From assembly GCF_905397395.1 (NCBI RefSeq), contig NZ_CAJPVH010000007.1:93292-157291 (forward strand): a stretch of DNA of 64,000 nucleotides. Reading direction: 5' to 3'. The translations under genes were made by a program, and so were the position numbers. This document shows, one piece after another, positions 1 to 9,708 of this stretch. The notes beneath the pieces were generated by a model. It was not told the DNA's origin, did no database searches, and saw nothing but the letters and a program-made list of their open reading frames with translations. Origin of the DNA: Cupriavidus campinensis. GTDB lineage: Bacteria; Pseudomonadota; Gammaproteobacteria; Burkholderiales; Burkholderiaceae. The first letter of the stretch is position 1, and every line of letters starts with the position of its first letter.

Positions 1-120
1 TACATCCGCCTTAACTACAGCAGCGCATGGTCGGCCGAGGTGGAAGCGGCCGTGGTGACGCTGGGCAAACTGGTGACGTCGCTCGCAGAAGCGGCGCCCG
101 GCAAGGAGACAAGCGCATGA
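1..120 (+). CDS. C-terminal end of a probable PLP-dependent aminotransferase (5' end outside window)
   Basis: The frame is open from base 1 to a TGA at 118-120, giving 39 residues that begin YIRLNYS. That short stretch followed by a terminal helix (EVEAAVVTLGKLVTSL) resembles the end of fold-type-I aminotransferases, including MocR-type regulators and 2-aminoadipate aminotransferases. The active-site lysine would lie outside the window, so the call rests only on the tail. The stop codon overlaps the start of the next gene as ATGA, which suggests translational coupling. Substrate cannot be judged. Confidence 0.5.
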   Translation, partial: YIRLNYSSAWSAEVEAAVVTLGKLVTSLAEAAPGKETSA

Positions 121-476
121 ATCAAACTGAAGACAATGCCGATGAGGACACGCTCGATCCGGTACTGGCCGGCATCCTCGGTGCCCTGTGGCAGGCCGCG
201 CGGGCGCCCGGCGGCGGGGCGCTCTCGCTGGCCCGCCTCAGCAAGCGCGCGGCAGTGCAGATGAGCGTGCTGCGGCGCGTGCTGACGCAACTGGCCGAGG
301 CCGATCTGGCCGAGGCCGAGATCGACGAGTCAGGGCGGGGCACCGCCCGGCTGACCGCCGAGGGCCGCGCGCTGTGCGACCAACTGTTCGAGACCCCCGG
401 CGCGCTGCCCGATCTGGATGATACCGATGACGATGAAGACCCGGGCGGGTCAGAGCACCTTCCCCGGATTCATTAG
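117..476 (+). CDS. small winged-helix-like hypothetical protein
   Basis: A 119-residue protein. The start at 117 is chosen because AAGGAG lies about 12 bases upstream and the ATG overlaps the preceding stop; an in-frame ATG at 27 lies inside the upstream gene. The segment LSLARLSKRAAVQMSVLRRV, followed by repeated LAEADLAEAEID and then TARLTAEGRALC, has the helix-turn-helix plus wing look of a small MarR/ArsR-like DNA-binding fold. The tail is very acidic (DLDDTDDDEDPG). It may be a regulator or accessory of the upstream enzyme, but no function is recognised. Its last 27 bases overlap the 3' end of the convergent FAD oxidase gene. Confidence 0.7.
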   Translation: MNQTEDNADEDTLDPVLAGILGALWQAARAPGGGALSLARLSKRAAVQMSVLRRVLTQLAEADLAEAEIDESGRGTARLTAEGRALCDQLFETPGALPDLDDTDDDEDPGGSEHLPRIH

Positions 477-1888
477 TCCCTGCGGGTCCAGCGCCTGCTT
501 GATGGCGCGCATCATCCCCAGTTCCACCTCGCTCTTGTAGCGCCGGTTCTCCTCGCGCTTGAGCTGGCCCAGGCCATGCTCGGCCGAGATCGACCCGTTG
601 TGCGACTGCACGCTGTTGTGGACGATCAGGTTGATGGCGTCCTGATGGATCAGGAACTGCTCGTGATCCACCCCCACCGGCGGGGACACGTTGTAGTGCA
701 GGTTGCCGTCGCCCAGATGGCCGAAGGTGACCATGCGGGCGCCCGGGAAGGCGTCCTGGACCAGCGCGTCGGTGGTCTCGATGAAGTCCGCCACGCGCGA
801 GACCGGCACGGCAATATCGTGCTTGATGTTCTTGCCTTCCTCGACCTGCGCCATCGGGATGTGCTCGCGCAGGTTCCAGAAATCGCGCGACTGCTGCACG
901 GACTCGGCCACCACGGCGTCGGTGACCACGCCGGCCTCGAAGGCCGCTTCCATCATCGTCTCGAAGATGGCCCGGGCGTGCGCCTCGCCCTCGCTGTCGG
1001 ACAGTTCCAGCAGCACCAGCTGCGGATGGGCGTCGGTGGCCGCCGTGAAGGGGTAGCGCAACTGCGGATAGTGCTTGCGCACGAGGTCCATGCACATCGC
1101 GGACATCAGCTCGAAGCCGGTGAGCATGGCGCTGGCGTGGGACTGGGCGATGGCCAGCAGCGCCAGCGCGGCGCGCGGGCTCTGCACCGCCGCCAGTGCC
1201 GTGACGCGCGCCCGGGGCAGCGGGTACAGCTTCATGACCGCCGCCGTGATGATGCCGAGCGTGCCTTCGGCGCCGATGAACAGGTCGCGCAGGTCGTAGC
1301 CGGTGTTGTCCTTGCGCAGGCCGCGCAGGCCGTCCCAGACCTCGCCCCTTGCCGTCACCACCTCCAGCCCCAGGCACAGCTCGCGCGTGTTGCCATAGCG
1401 CAGGACCGCCGTGCCGCCGGCATTGGTGGACAGGTTGCCACCAATCGTGCAGCTGCCCTCGGCCGCCAGGCTCAGCGGGAACAGGCGGCCATGCTCGCGC
1501 GCCACATCCTGCAACTGCTGGAGGATCACGCCGGCTTCCACGGTAATCGTGTTGTTGAGCGGGTCCACATGGCGCACCCGGTTCATCCGCTGCAGCGACA
1601 GCACCACCACGCCGGCCGCGGCGGCCGGGCCAGCCTCGGGCGTGGCGCCGCCGCACAGGCCGGTGTTGCCGCCCTGCGGCACCACGGCCAGCTTGTGGGC
1701 GTGGCAGGCGTGGACCAGCGCGGCCACTTCCTCGGTGCTGCCGGGGCGCAGCACGGCCACGGCGTCACCGGTGTAGCGCTGGCGCCAGTCGGTCAGGTAG
1801 GGGGCCTTGTCGGCGGCCTCGGTCAGCACGTGTTGCGGGCCCACTGCGGCGCGGCAGAGGTCGAGGAACGAATCCAGGTGCGGAGCGG

Positions 1889-1892
<4 letters not shown>
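450..1892 (-). CDS. FAD-binding oxidoreductase, GlcD / D-2-hydroxyacid dehydrogenase type
   Basis: A 480-residue flavoprotein of the family containing glycolate oxidase subunit GlcD, D-lactate dehydrogenase and D-2-hydroxyglutarate dehydrogenase. An N-terminal PCMH-type FAD domain shows PQGGNTGL (about 72-79) and GGNLSTNAGG (151-160). The C-terminal FAD-oxidase domain carries HLGDGNLHYN and AEHGLGQLKR, which supply substrate- and flavin-binding residues. It probably oxidises a D-2-hydroxyacid to the 2-oxoacid and passes electrons to a quinone or cytochrome. The ATG at 1892 overlaps the stop of the DUF2069 gene by four bases, so it is the last gene of a coupled three-gene operon. Exact substrate is open; GlcE/GlcF partners are not adjacent, which argues against classical glycolate oxidase. 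Confidence 0.85.
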
Positions 1893-3039
<1,147 letters not shown>

Positions 3040-3050
3040 CTAGCCCCCGC

Positions 3051-4421
3051 ATGACCGCCGCACGTATCGCCCGCCTGCGCAGGGAGTGGAATTTGCAGAA
3101 GGTGCGCGCGCTTGCGCGCTACGCCTTGCGCCGCGCCGGCGAGGACCGCCTGCCCCAGGTATCCGCCAGCCTGACCTTCACCACCGTGCTGGCCGTGGTG
3201 CCGGTGCTGACCGTGGCGTTCGCGCTGCTGGCCGCATTTCCGGTGTTCCGGGACTTCCGGGGCCAGATCGAGTCCTTCCTGTTCCAGAACCTGATTCCGG
3301 GCGGCAATATCAGCGATTCGGTCTCGCGCTACCTCGGCCAGTTCGCCAAGAGCGCGCGCGGGCTGACCGCGCTGGGTCTGGCGGGCCTGATGGTGACCTC
3401 GGTGCTGACCATGCTGACCGTGGAAGACGCGCTGAACGCCATCTGGCGCGTCAAGCGGCGCCGGCCGCTGGCGCAGCGGGTGCTCGTGTTCTGGGCCGTG
3501 CTGACGCTGGGCCCGGTGCTGATCGGCGCCAGTCTCTCGGTCAGTTCCTACCTGATTTCGGTGTCGATGGGCTACGTGGGATCCATGCCGATGGGTATGG
3601 GGCTGATGGTCAGCACCGTGCCGGTGATGCTCTCGGCGCTGGCCTTCGCCTTCCTCTATATGGCCGTGCCGTACGCCTATGTGGACTGGCGCGATGCCAT
3701 CGTGGCCGGTGTGGTGGCCGCCGTGGCCTTCGAGGTGGCCAAGCGCGTGTTCGGCTACTTCATCACCCATATTCCGACCTACACGGCGGTCTACGGCACC
3801 TTCGCGGTGCTGCCGCTGTTCCTGCTGTGGATGTACGTGAGCTGGCTGGTCACGCTGCTCGGGGCGACCATCGCCGCCAACCTGCCCGTGATCCGGGAAG
3901 GCCACTGGCGCCGCCGCACCTTCGCCGGCAGCGAGTTCTTCGACGCGCTGGGTATCCTGCTGCTGCTCTACCGTGCCCGGGACGAGGTGCCGCGCAGCGT
4001 GGGCGAACTCGACATGGGCCGCAAGCTACGGATGGAGGCCGACTATCTGGCCAGCCTGCTGGCCAAGCTCAAGACCCTGCACCTGGTGGGCAAGCTCCAG
4101 CAGGATCGCGGGCAGGCGCACTGGGCGCTGCTCTGCGACCCGTCGCAGGTGACGCTGCGCACGCTGTACGACCGCCTTGTGCTGAACCTGGCACGCCTGC
4201 CGCGCACGGCGCTGGCGCAGCAACTGCAGGGCGTGGACCTGCTCCGGTCGATGCTCGACAACCCCCAGCTGGACCAGCCGCTCGAGGCCGTGTTCCGCCA
4301 GCAGTTGCTGACGCCGGCCGCCAACGAGGCGCCGGGAGCCAGCGGCGATACCGGGGACGAAGGCGGCCCGCAGCGCCGCACGCTCGAGGTGGTGCCGCCC
4401 GGCTGGCACGGGCAGGTCTGA
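3051..4421 (+). CDS. YihY/BrkB family inner-membrane protein
   Basis: A 456-residue membrane protein. Six hydrophobic segments can be read at roughly residues 41-63, 105-122, 143-167, 184-207, 217-239 and 247-278. The family motif region (SASLTFTTVLAVVPVLTVAF near 38-57, and AVYGTFAVLPLFLLWMYVSW near 247-264) matches the YihY/BrkB family, once misnamed RNase BN. A cytoplasmic C-terminal region of about 175 residues follows, with no domain I recognise. Function of the family is unsettled. The gene is divergent from wrbA and convergent with the Mpo1-like gene 25 bases downstream. Confidence 0.9.
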   Translation: MTAARIARLRREWNLQKVRALARYALRRAGEDRLPQVSASLTFTTVLAVVPVLTVAFALLAAFPVFRDFRGQIESFLFQNLIPGGNISDSVSRYLGQFAKSARGLTALGLAGLMVTSVLTMLTVEDALNAIWRVKRRRPLAQRVLVFWAVLTLGPVLIGASLSVSSYLISVSMGYVGSMPMGMGLMVSTVPVMLSALAFAFLYMAVPYAYVDWRDAIVAGVVAAVAFEVAKRVFGYFITHIPTYTAVYGTFAVLPLFLLWMYVSWLVTLLGATIAANLPVIREGHWRRRTFAGSEFFDALGILLLLYRARDEVPRSVGELDMGRKLRMEADYLASLLAKLKTLHLVGKLQQDRGQAHWALLCDPSQVTLRTLYDRLVLNLARLPRTALAQQLQGVDLLRSMLDNPQLDQPLEAVFRQQLLTPAANEAPGASGDTGDEGGPQRRTLEVVPPGWHGQV

Positions 4422-4446
4422 CCCCGGCGCGCGGGCCAGTTCCCGG

Positions 4447-4764
4447 CTAGAACGGAATCCGCCCGCGCAGGATGTCCGCGTACATCACCCAATCGCCCAT
4501 CAGGCTGTAGAACGGGTGCCGGAACGTAGCGGGCCGGTTCTTCTCGAACCCGAAGTGGCCCACCCAGGCAAACGCATAGCCGGACACCACTGCACCCAGC
4601 AGCCACCACGCGTTGCCGGTAACCACCAGCGCCGCCAGACAGGCCAGCGCCAGCGTCGAGCCTGCGAAATGGAGCCGGCGGCAGGTCCGGTCCCGGTGCT
4701 CGTTCAGGTAATACGGATAGAACGCGGCAAAGCTCTCGAATTCGCGGCTGTGGGTTTGCGCCAT
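4447..4764 (-). CDS. Mpo1-like (DUF962) membrane protein
   Basis: A 105-residue protein with two hydrophobic stretches (about 35-50 and 52-70) and conserved histidines H23, H32, H70 and H83 in the contexts NEHRDR, LHFAG, GHFGFEKNRP and FRHP. This pattern is that of DUF962/Mpo1, whose yeast member is an iron-dependent dioxygenase that alpha-oxidises 2-hydroxy fatty acids. The bacterial members are uncharacterised; a role in hydroxy fatty acid breakdown is inference from the yeast enzyme and the intact histidine set. It is 36 bases downstream of the hydrolase gene's end, on the same strand, but after a spacer of opposite context, so an operon is not certain. Confidence 0.85.
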   Translation of the reverse strand: MAQTHSREFESFAAFYPYYLNEHRDRTCRRLHFAGSTLALACLAALVVTGNAWWLLGAVVSGYAFAWVGHFGFEKNRPATFRHPFYSLMGDWVMYADILRGRIPF

Positions 4765-4800
4765 GGTCGTCTCCGGGTTCGGTGTTGTTATGGTTCCAGT

Positions 4801-5625
4801 CTAGGTGCTCGCCACGACCTTGCGCGCGAAGGCGGCCAGCGTATCGAGCACCTCGTCCGGCTTCTCGCCCATCATCGCGTGGCCGCTCGGCACCGTGACC
4901 AGGGTGGCGTTGCGCATCCGGCCAGCCAGCGCCTGCGCGGCTTTCGGCGACGTCATCATGTCCTTCGACCCCATCACGAACACCGCCGGGCAGGTCACGG
5001 CGGCGGCCGCTTCCTCGCCGTGCGCGTAGGCGTTGCAGGCCGAGAAATCGTTGTGGAACACGTGCGCGCCCGGGTTGCGCGCCGCCACGCGCTCCATCAG
5101 CCGCTGGCTGCCGCCATGCATCCAGGCGCCGGGCCCGGGGGATGACGGCTTGCTGGCGAGGCTGGAGATCGACCACTGGTTGACCATCGCGATGGCCTCG
5201 TCCTCGCGGTGGAGTGCGGCATCGAGCAGGGCATCAGACACCTTCATCGGATAGGCCGTGGCCAGCAGCCCGATGGCGCGCACGGCCTCGGGGTGACGCA
5301 CAGCGCACTCCAGGGCGATCAACGATCCCATGCTGTGGCCGAAGACCAGCGCTGGCACCTTGACGCCGGCGGCGGCTACCAGCGCCATGACCCAGTCGGC
5401 CATGTCTTCCACGCGGGTCAGCGGGGCGCCCTGGCTGCGGTTGTGGCCGGGCAGGTCCACCGCCAGCACGCCAAAGCCATGGCTGGCGAACCAGCGTGTC
5501 TGGAGCGCCCAGACGCTGTGGTCGTTCTGCGCGCCGTGCACGAACACGGCGCAGGGCAGGGCGGCATCGAACGGCTTGCCGCCGGTATAGGCATAGGCCG
5601 GGTGGCCCGAGACGGTCAGTTCCAT
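4801..5625 (-). CDS. alpha/beta-fold hydrolase
   Basis: A 274-residue single-domain alpha/beta hydrolase. The oxyanion segment VHGAQNDHSVW (about 29-39), the DLPGHNRS turn, the nucleophile elbow FGHSMGS (serine 98) and a C-terminal catalytic histidine in VPSGHAMMGE can all be seen; VFVMGSKD supplies the acid. Its ATG shares one base with the stop of the upstream sulfhydrylase gene (TGATG), so the two are translationally coupled. Substrate is unknown. A link to sulfur-amino-acid or ester metabolism is suggested only by this coupling. Confidence 0.85.
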   Translation of the reverse strand: MELTVSGHPAYAYTGGKPFDAALPCAVFVHGAQNDHSVWALQTRWFASHGFGVLAVDLPGHNRSQGAPLTRVEDMADWVMALVAAAGVKVPALVFGHSMGSLIALECAVRHPEAVRAIGLLATAYPMKVSDALLDAALHREDEAIAMVNQWSISSLASKPSSPGPGAWMHGGSQRLMERVAARNPGAHVFHNDFSACNAYAHGEEAAAAVTCPAVFVMGSKDMMTSPKAAQALAGRMRNATLVTVPSGHAMMGEKPDEVLDTLAAFARKVVAST

Positions 5626-6926
5626 CAGGCTTTTCCTCCCATGGCTTTCTCGGCAGCCTTCAGGCCGCGCTTCAGGTCGTCGATCAGGTCATCCGGGTCT
5701 TCGATCCCGATCGACAGCCGGATCGTGCCCTCGCCGATGCCGGCCGCGCGCAGGGCGTCGGCATCCATGCGGAAGTGTGTCGTGGAGGCGGGATGGATCA
5801 CCAGCGAGCGCGCATCGCCAACATTGGCGAGGTGCGAGAACAGCGTCAGGTTTTCGATGAAGCGCTGGCCGGCCGCGCGGTTCGCCTTGAGGTTGAAGCT
5901 GAACACTGCCCCGCAGCCGCGCGGCAGCAGTCGCTTGGCCAGCGCGTGGTCGGGGTGGGACTCCAGCTCCGGATAGGCCACCGACTCGACCATCGCGTGC
6001 CCGGCCAGGAACTGCACCACGCGGCGGGTGTTGTCCACGTGCCGGCTCATGCGCAGCGGCAGTGTCTCGATGCCCTGGAGCAGTTGCCACGCCGCCATCG
6101 GGTTCATGCAGGCGCCGAAGTCGCGCAGGCCCTCGCGCCGGGCGCGCAGCAGGAACGGCGCCACGGTGCTTTCCTCGGTAAACACCATGTTGTGGAAGCC
6201 CGGATAGGGCTCCGACAGCTCCGGAAAACGCCCCGAAGCCTCGAAATCGAACGTGCCGCCTTCGGACAGCACGCCGCCGATCGTCGTGCCATGCCCACCC
6301 AGGAACTTGGTGGCCGAGTGGTACAGCAGGCCGGCGCCATGGTCGAACGGGCGCAGCAGGTAGGGCGTGGTGAAGGTGGAGTCGACCAGCAGCGGGATCT
6401 TGTGGTCCTGGCCGATCTGCGCCACGGTTTCGATGTCGAGCACGTCGAGGCCCGGGTTGCCCAGTGTCTCGCCGAACAGCAGCCGCGTCTCGGGGCGGAT
6501 GGCGGCGCGCCAGGCGTCGATGTCGCGCGGATTGACGAAAGTGGTCTCGATGCCGAAGCGCCGCAGCGTGTAGTGCAACAGATTGTGCGAGCCGCCATAG
6601 AGCGCCGTGGACGCCACGATATGGGAGCCGGCGCCCATCAGCGTGGCCACGGCCAGGTGCAGCGCGGCCTGGCCGGATGCCGTGGCGATGGCCCCGGCGC
6701 CGTTCTCCAGGGCCGCCACGCGCTCCTCGAACACCGCCACGGTGGGGTTGCTGATGCGGGAATACACGTGCCCGGCGCGCTCCATATTGAATAGCGACGC
6801 GGCGTGCTCGCTGTCCCGGAACACGAAGGAGGTGGTCAGGTGGATCGGTGTGGCGCGGGCCCCGGTGGCGGGGTCCGGGGCGGCGCCGGCGTGCAGGGCC
6901 AGCGTGTCGAATCGGGTACCGGACAT
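5625..6926 (-). CDS. metY: O-acetylhomoserine sulfhydrylase (PLP-dependent, Cys/Met metabolism family)
   Basis: A 433-residue Cys/Met-metabolism PLP enzyme. SRISNPTVAVFEERVAALE (about 56-74) is the family signature and YHSATKFLGGHG holds the PLP lysine (K207). The length and the insert around GRFPELSEPYPGFHNMVF fit O-acetylhomoserine sulfhydrylase (about 430 residues) better than the shorter MetZ or MetB. The reaction makes homocysteine from O-acetylhomoserine and sulfide. The start at 6926 is the ATG of MSGTRFDTLALHAG, the normal family N-terminus; upstream in-frame ATGs add a non-conserved extension. It overlaps the following hydrolase gene by one base. Confidence 0.9.
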   Translation of the reverse strand: MSGTRFDTLALHAGAAPDPATGARATPIHLTTSFVFRDSEHAASLFNMERAGHVYSRISNPTVAVFEERVAALENGAGAIATASGQAALHLAVATLMGAGSHIVASTALYGGSHNLLHYTLRRFGIETTFVNPRDIDAWRAAIRPETRLLFGETLGNPGLDVLDIETVAQIGQDHKIPLLVDSTFTTPYLLRPFDHGAGLLYHSATKFLGGHGTTIGGVLSEGGTFDFEASGRFPELSEPYPGFHNMVFTEESTVAPFLLRARREGLRDFGACMNPMAAWQLLQGIETLPLRMSRHVDNTRRVVQFLAGHAMVESVAYPELESHPDHALAKRLLPRGCGAVFSFNLKANRAAGQRFIENLTLFSHLANVGDARSLVIHPASTTHFRMDADALRAAGIGEGTIRLSIGIEDPDDLIDDLKRGLKAAEKAMGGKA

Positions 6927-6978
6927 GGTGAGTTCGCTTGTAGTGGCTGTTGTGGGCGGCAGGTTGTCTCCGTCCGGC

Positions 6979-7006
6979 ATCGTAGCACCGTGCGCCGCCC
7001 TGGCAA
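6979..7006 (-). promoter_or_regulatory. metY: candidate sigma-70 promoter for metY
   Basis: On the minus strand a TTGCCA (7001-7006), a 16-base spacer and TACGAT (6979-6984) lie about 53 bases upstream of the metY start. The match is good but judged by eye only. Confidence 0.45.
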
Positions 7007-7150
7007 TGGGGAGGATTCTGAAAACGCAATGAGACTGGCTGAGACTTGCCGCCTTTACGAGAGACGGCGGTTTGGGTAGGATCGCCGCATCGGCCAACTC
7101 TGGCCACAGACCAGAACCAGCCTAGACACCCGGGCAGCGGAGACACCACC

Positions 7151-7597
7151 ATGAAAGTCAGCGACATCCTGCAGATCAAGGGCAACACGCTCTACACCGT
7201 CACGCCGGATGCGTCCCTGCTGGTGGCCATCAACACCATGGCCGAGCACGACATCGGCTCGCTGGTGGTCATGGAATACGGCGATCTGGTCGGCATGCTG
7301 ACCTTCCGGGAGCTGATCGAGACGCTGGCGGCCAACCACGGCACGCTCGGCACGCACAGCATCCGCAAGGTCATGGACGATGCGCCGCTGACCTGCACGC
7401 CGGAAACGGACGTCAACGAGGTGCGCCGCATGATGCTGGAGCGCCACACCCGCTACCTGCCGGTGCTCGACAACCGCACGCTGATGGGCGTGATCTCGTT
7501 CTACGATGTGGCCAAGGCGGTGGTGGAAGAGCAGGGGTTCGAGAACCGCATGCTCAAGGCCTATATCCGCGACTGGCCCGAGGAAAAGACTGACTGA
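7151..7597 (+). CDS. two-CBS-domain protein
   Basis: A 148-residue protein made of two CBS motifs and little else: residues about 8-60 (TVTPDASLLVAINTMAEHDIG ending in VGMLTFRELIE) and about 78-130 (TCTPETDVNEVRRMMLERHT ending in LMGVISFYDVAK). Paired CBS domains bind adenosyl ligands such as AMP, ATP or SAM and act as sensors or regulate partner proteins. Stand-alone proteins like this are common in Burkholderiales and their partners are mostly unknown. It is divergent from metY, which is the only contextual hint that a sulfur-linked ligand could be involved. Confidence 0.88.
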   Translation: MKVSDILQIKGNTLYTVTPDASLLVAINTMAEHDIGSLVVMEYGDLVGMLTFRELIETLAANHGTLGTHSIRKVMDDAPLTCTPETDVNEVRRMMLERHTRYLPVLDNRTLMGVISFYDVAKAVVEEQGFENRMLKAYIRDWPEEKTD

Positions 7598-7671
7598 AAC
7601 CCGACGGAAGCCCGACTGAACGCGGCGGGGCCCGGGCGGGCGGGGCCGGGGGCGATTTAACAGAAGTTTTA

Positions 7672-7700
7672 TTGCCTGCACTCCAGACTGTTGGCATGAT
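7672..7700 (+). promoter_or_regulatory. candidate promoter for the MFS-acyltransferase fusion gene
   Basis: TTGCCT (7672-7677), a 17-base spacer and CATGAT (7695-7700). Transcription would begin near 7707, only a few bases before the upstream in-frame ATG at 7713, which favours the ATG at 7776 as the true start. Confidence 0.35.
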
Positions 7701-7775
7701 GGCGGCGAACTGATGCCCCGGCGGGTTCCGGGGTCCACGAAGTCCGCCGAGCGACCTCCGCCCGCTTCCGTCTGC

Positions 7776-9695
7776 ATGAGCCAACACAGCCCGCAAAGCC
7801 AGCACAGTCAGTTTCGCCTGTTGCGCGAACGCCGTTTCGCGCCGTTCTTCTGGACCCAGTTCCTCGGGGCCATGAACGACAACGTCTTCAAGGTCGCCTT
7901 CACCTCGCTGGTGACCTATCACACGGCCCTGTTCGACGGCGTCGATGCGCGCAGCGCGGCGTTCCTGATCTCGGCCATCTTCATCGCACCCTTCGTCCTG
8001 TTTTCCGCCACCAGCGGCCAGATTGCCGACAAGATCGAGAAATCGCGGCTGATCCGGCTCGTGAAGTCGCTCGAGATCGCCATCATGGTGCTGGGGCTGG
8101 CCGGGTTTGCCTGGCACAGTGCGCCGCTGTTGTACTTTGGTACATTCCTGATGGGCCTGCACTCCACGCTATTCGGCCCGGTGAAGTTCGCGTACCTGCC
8201 GCAGCACCTGGACCAGCAGGAACTGGTGGGCGGAAACGGGCTGGTGGAAATGGGCACCTTCGTCGCCATCCTGATCGGCACGCTGATCGGCGGGGAATTG
8301 GCCGGGGTGATGCGCGACGGCGCCGTGGTGGGGCCGCTCTACGTGGGCATCGCCTGCGTGGTGATCGCCGTGGCGGGGCGGGTGGTGTCGCAGGGCGTGC
8401 CGGTTTCGCCGCCGCCCCAGCCGGACCTGCGCATCAACTGGAATCCGCTGACCGAGACGTGGCGCAACCTGATGCTCGCGCGCGAGCGGCGGGTGGTGTT
8501 CCTGAGCCTGCTCGGCATTTCCTGGCTCTGGTTCCTTGGCGCCACGTTCCTGACGGCCTTCTTCAGCTTTGCCCGGGACGTGCTCGGCGGGGACCAGAAC
8601 GTGGTCACGCTGCTGCTGGCGATGTTCTCGATCGGCATCGGCGTGGGGTCCCTGCTGTGCGAGCGGCTGTCGGGGCGCACCGTGGAGATCGGCCTCGTGC
8701 CGTTTGGCTCCATCGGCATGACCGTGTTCGCCGTGGACCTGTACCTGGCCACCCACGGCCAGTCGGCCGGCGCCACGCTGAGCGGCATCGGCGGCTTCCT
8801 GGACGATCCGCGCCACTGGCGCGTGCTGGCGGACCTGTTCCTGCTGGCCATGTTCGGCGGCTTCTACAGCGTGCCGCTGTATGCGCTGATCCAGAGCCGC
8901 TGCGTGCCCACGCACCGGGCGCGGATCATTGCGGCGAACAACATCCTGAACAGCTTCTTCATGATCGCGGCGTCGCTGCTCGGCGTGGGCATGGCGCTGG
9001 CTGGCTACAGCATCCCGCAGCTGTTCCTGGTGGTGGGGCTGCTCAATGCCGTGGTGGCCCTCTATATCTATACGCTGGTGCCTGAGTTCCTGCTGCGCTT
9101 CATCGCCTGGATTCTGGTCCATACGATCTACCGGCTGCGCCGCATCAACGCCGACCGGATTCCCGAGCAGGGCCCGGCCGTGCTGGTCTGCAACCACGTG
9201 AGCTTTGCCGACGCCGTGGTGCTGATGGCAGCCAGCCCGCGCCCGGTGCGCTTTGTGATGGATCACCGGATCTTCAAGGTGCCTCTGCTGTCGTGGTTCT
9301 TCCGGCAGGCCAAGGCGATTCCGATCGCGCCAGCGCACGAGGACCCGAAGATGCTCCAGCGCGCCTACGACGCCGTGGCCGCCGCGCTCGAGGACGGCGA
9401 CCTTGTCTGCATCTTCCCCGAAGGCAAGATCACGGCCACCGGTGAGATCAACCCGTTCAAGGGCGGTGTGCAGCAGATCATCCGCCGCACGCCGGTGCCC
9501 GTGGTGCCGATGGCGCTGCGCGGGCTGTGGGGCAGCTTCTTCTCTCGCAAGGGCGGAGTGGCCATGTCGCGCCCGTTCCGGCGCGGCATCCTGAGCCGGC
9601 TCGAACTCGTGGTGGGGGAACCCGTGGCGCCCGAGGCCGCATCGGCGGAAGGGCTCCAGCAGATGGTGCTGGCCTTGCGGGGCGACTGGAAATAA
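7776..9695 (+). CDS. MFS permease fused to a PlsC-type acyltransferase (lysophospholipid recycling)
   Basis: A 639-residue protein with an N-terminal major-facilitator half (about residues 15-420; begins FAPFFWTQFLGAMNDNVFKVAF, a hallmark of LplT-like flippases) and a C-terminal acyltransferase (about 440-639). The acyltransferase has the catalytic NHVSFAD motif at about 473 and FPEG at about 547, as in PlsC and Aas. In Escherichia coli LplT and Aas are separate proteins that import and re-acylate lysophospholipids; here the two halves are joined, so transport and acylation probably occur in one inner-membrane protein. No AMP-binding acyl-ACP synthetase domain follows, so it is shorter than full Aas fusions. 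The start at 7776 is favoured over 7713 by the candidate promoter. Confidence 0.87.
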   Translation: MSQHSPQSQHSQFRLLRERRFAPFFWTQFLGAMNDNVFKVAFTSLVTYHTALFDGVDARSAAFLISAIFIAPFVLFSATSGQIADKIEKSRLIRLVKSLEIAIMVLGLAGFAWHSAPLLYFGTFLMGLHSTLFGPVKFAYLPQHLDQQELVGGNGLVEMGTFVAILIGTLIGGELAGVMRDGAVVGPLYVGIACVVIAVAGRVVSQGVPVSPPPQPDLRINWNPLTETWRNLMLARERRVVFLSLLGISWLWFLGATFLTAFFSFARDVLGGDQNVVTLLLAMFSIGIGVGSLLCERLSGRTVEIGLVPFGSIGMTVFAVDLYLATHGQSAGATLSGIGGFLDDPRHWRVLADLFLLAMFGGFYSVPLYALIQSRCVPTHRARIIAANNILNSFFMIAASLLGVGMALAGYSIPQLFLVVGLLNAVVALYIYTLVPEFLLRFIAWILVHTIYRLRRINADRIPEQGPAVLVCNHVSFADAVVLMAASPRPVRFVMDHRIFKVPLLSWFFRQAKAIPIAPAHEDPKMLQRAYDAVAAALEDGDLVCIFPEGKITATGEINPFKGGVQQIIRRTPVPVVPMALRGLWGSFFSRKGGVAMSRPFRRGILSRLELVVGEPVAPEAASAEGLQQMVLALRGDWK

Positions 9696-9708
9696 GCGAA
9701 CTACGACA

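Noticed and set aside
5625..7150. SAM or SAH riboswitch upstream of metY
   Set aside because: The roughly 50-base leader after the candidate promoter is too short, and no SAM-II or SAH aptamer core could be recognised.
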